From Rikenellaceae bacterium (lineage in GTDB: Bacteria; Bacteroidota; Bacteroidia; Bacteroidales; Rikenellaceae), in the NCBI GenBank assembly GCA_015060045.1, contig SUZH01000005.1, positions 1-64,000 on the forward strand: a stretch of 64,000 nt of DNA. Reading direction: 5' to 3'. Both the position numbers and the translations under genes were made by a program. Below are positions 63,794 through 64,000 of this stretch, piece after piece. The notes beneath the pieces are model-generated. The model was not told where the DNA came from. It searched no databases and saw only the letters and a list, made by a program, of their open reading frames with translations. How positions within the stretch are numbered: position 1 is the stretch's first letter; each line of letters opens with the position of its first letter.

Positions 63794-64000
63794 TTAGTTC
63801 TTTTTAGCGTTCTTGAAAGGCAGACCGAACTCCTTCAGCAGGGCGTAACCCTCCTCGTCGGTCTTAGCCGTCGTTACAAAGGTGATCTCCATACCGAAGA
63901 TCTTGGTGATCTTGTCGATATCGATCTCCGGGAAGATGATCTGCTCGGTCACACCCAGCGTGTAGTTACCCTGGCCGTCGAACTTCTCGTTGATACCCTT
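63794..64000 (-). CDS. rplE: Ribosomal protein L5, 3' part only
   Basis: C-terminal 68 residues of L5, cut by the window edge: [16 protein letters not shown], then [21 protein letters not shown] and the ending PFKNAKKN. It is the 5S rRNA-binding protein upstream of rpsN. The N-terminal part lies beyond position 64000. Confidence 0.95.
   Translation of the reverse strand, partial: KGINEKFDGQGNYTLGVTEQIIFPEIDIDKITKIFGMEITFVTTAKTDEEGYALLKEFGLPFKNAKKN

Overview
The window looks like a chromosomal segment of a gut Bacteroidota, order Bacteroidales. The coding DNA is GC-rich and the gene content resembles Alistipes/Rikenellaceae, but the genus is a guess from general impression. Support for the phylum: promoters of the Bacteroidota type (TTTG, about 19 nt, TAnnTTTG) in front of many genes, a plant-polysaccharide utilisation locus made of multi-domain glycosidases, a cobalamin-riboswitch btu operon that starts with a BtuG-like lipoprotein, and the typical spc/alpha ribosomal order.

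Region 1 (about 1-33,450) is a polysaccharide utilisation locus whose enzyme families point to rhamnogalacturonan II (RG-II), the most complex pectin. A lone GH28 gene (+) is followed by a leftward operon: GH127, MFS sugar permease, GH78 without a signal peptide, GH138-like, GH137-GH2-malectin and GH2. A 265-bp divergent region at 17,624-17,888 separates it from a rightward operon: GH143-GH142, GH78, an alpha/beta-hydrolase like the RG-II methylesterase, a longer paralogue carrying two DUF3826 repeats, GH140 apiosidase and a GH78 fused to a sialidase-like propeller. Together these would strip side chains A-D and open the backbone. No SusC/SusD pair or hybrid two-component sensor lies in the window, so the locus should continue upstream of position 1 or depend on genes elsewhere.

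Region 2 (about 33,600-40,215) is a vitamin B12 uptake operon. It has a promoter, a cobalamin riboswitch with an intrinsic terminator, a BtuG-like surface lipoprotein, BtuB, a second strong hairpin, BtuF, BtuC and BtuD.

Region 3 (about 40,237-54,031) is housekeeping and envelope genes: NhaD-type antiporter, a small Cys-rich lipoprotein, a SPOR-like protein, an LEA-like lipoprotein, MenG/UbiE, an FtsX-type permease, a membrane zinc peptidase, an SGNH/MBOAT acylation pair, a PAP2 phosphatase, LysS, TpiA and a secreted alpha/beta-hydrolase.

Region 4 (54,486-64,000, minus strand) is the spc/alpha ribosomal cluster, rplE (partial) to rplQ, including secY, map, infA, rpmJ and rpoA. A 728-bp gap with a terminator and a new promoter splits it between rpsN and rpsH. 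Three intrinsic terminators in tandem close it.

Between genes there are dispersed structured palindromes. Three are full copies of one family whose stems change in a compensatory way. A 127-bp nested inverted repeat ends the RG-II locus. No tRNA, rRNA, CRISPR array or complete insertion sequence was seen.
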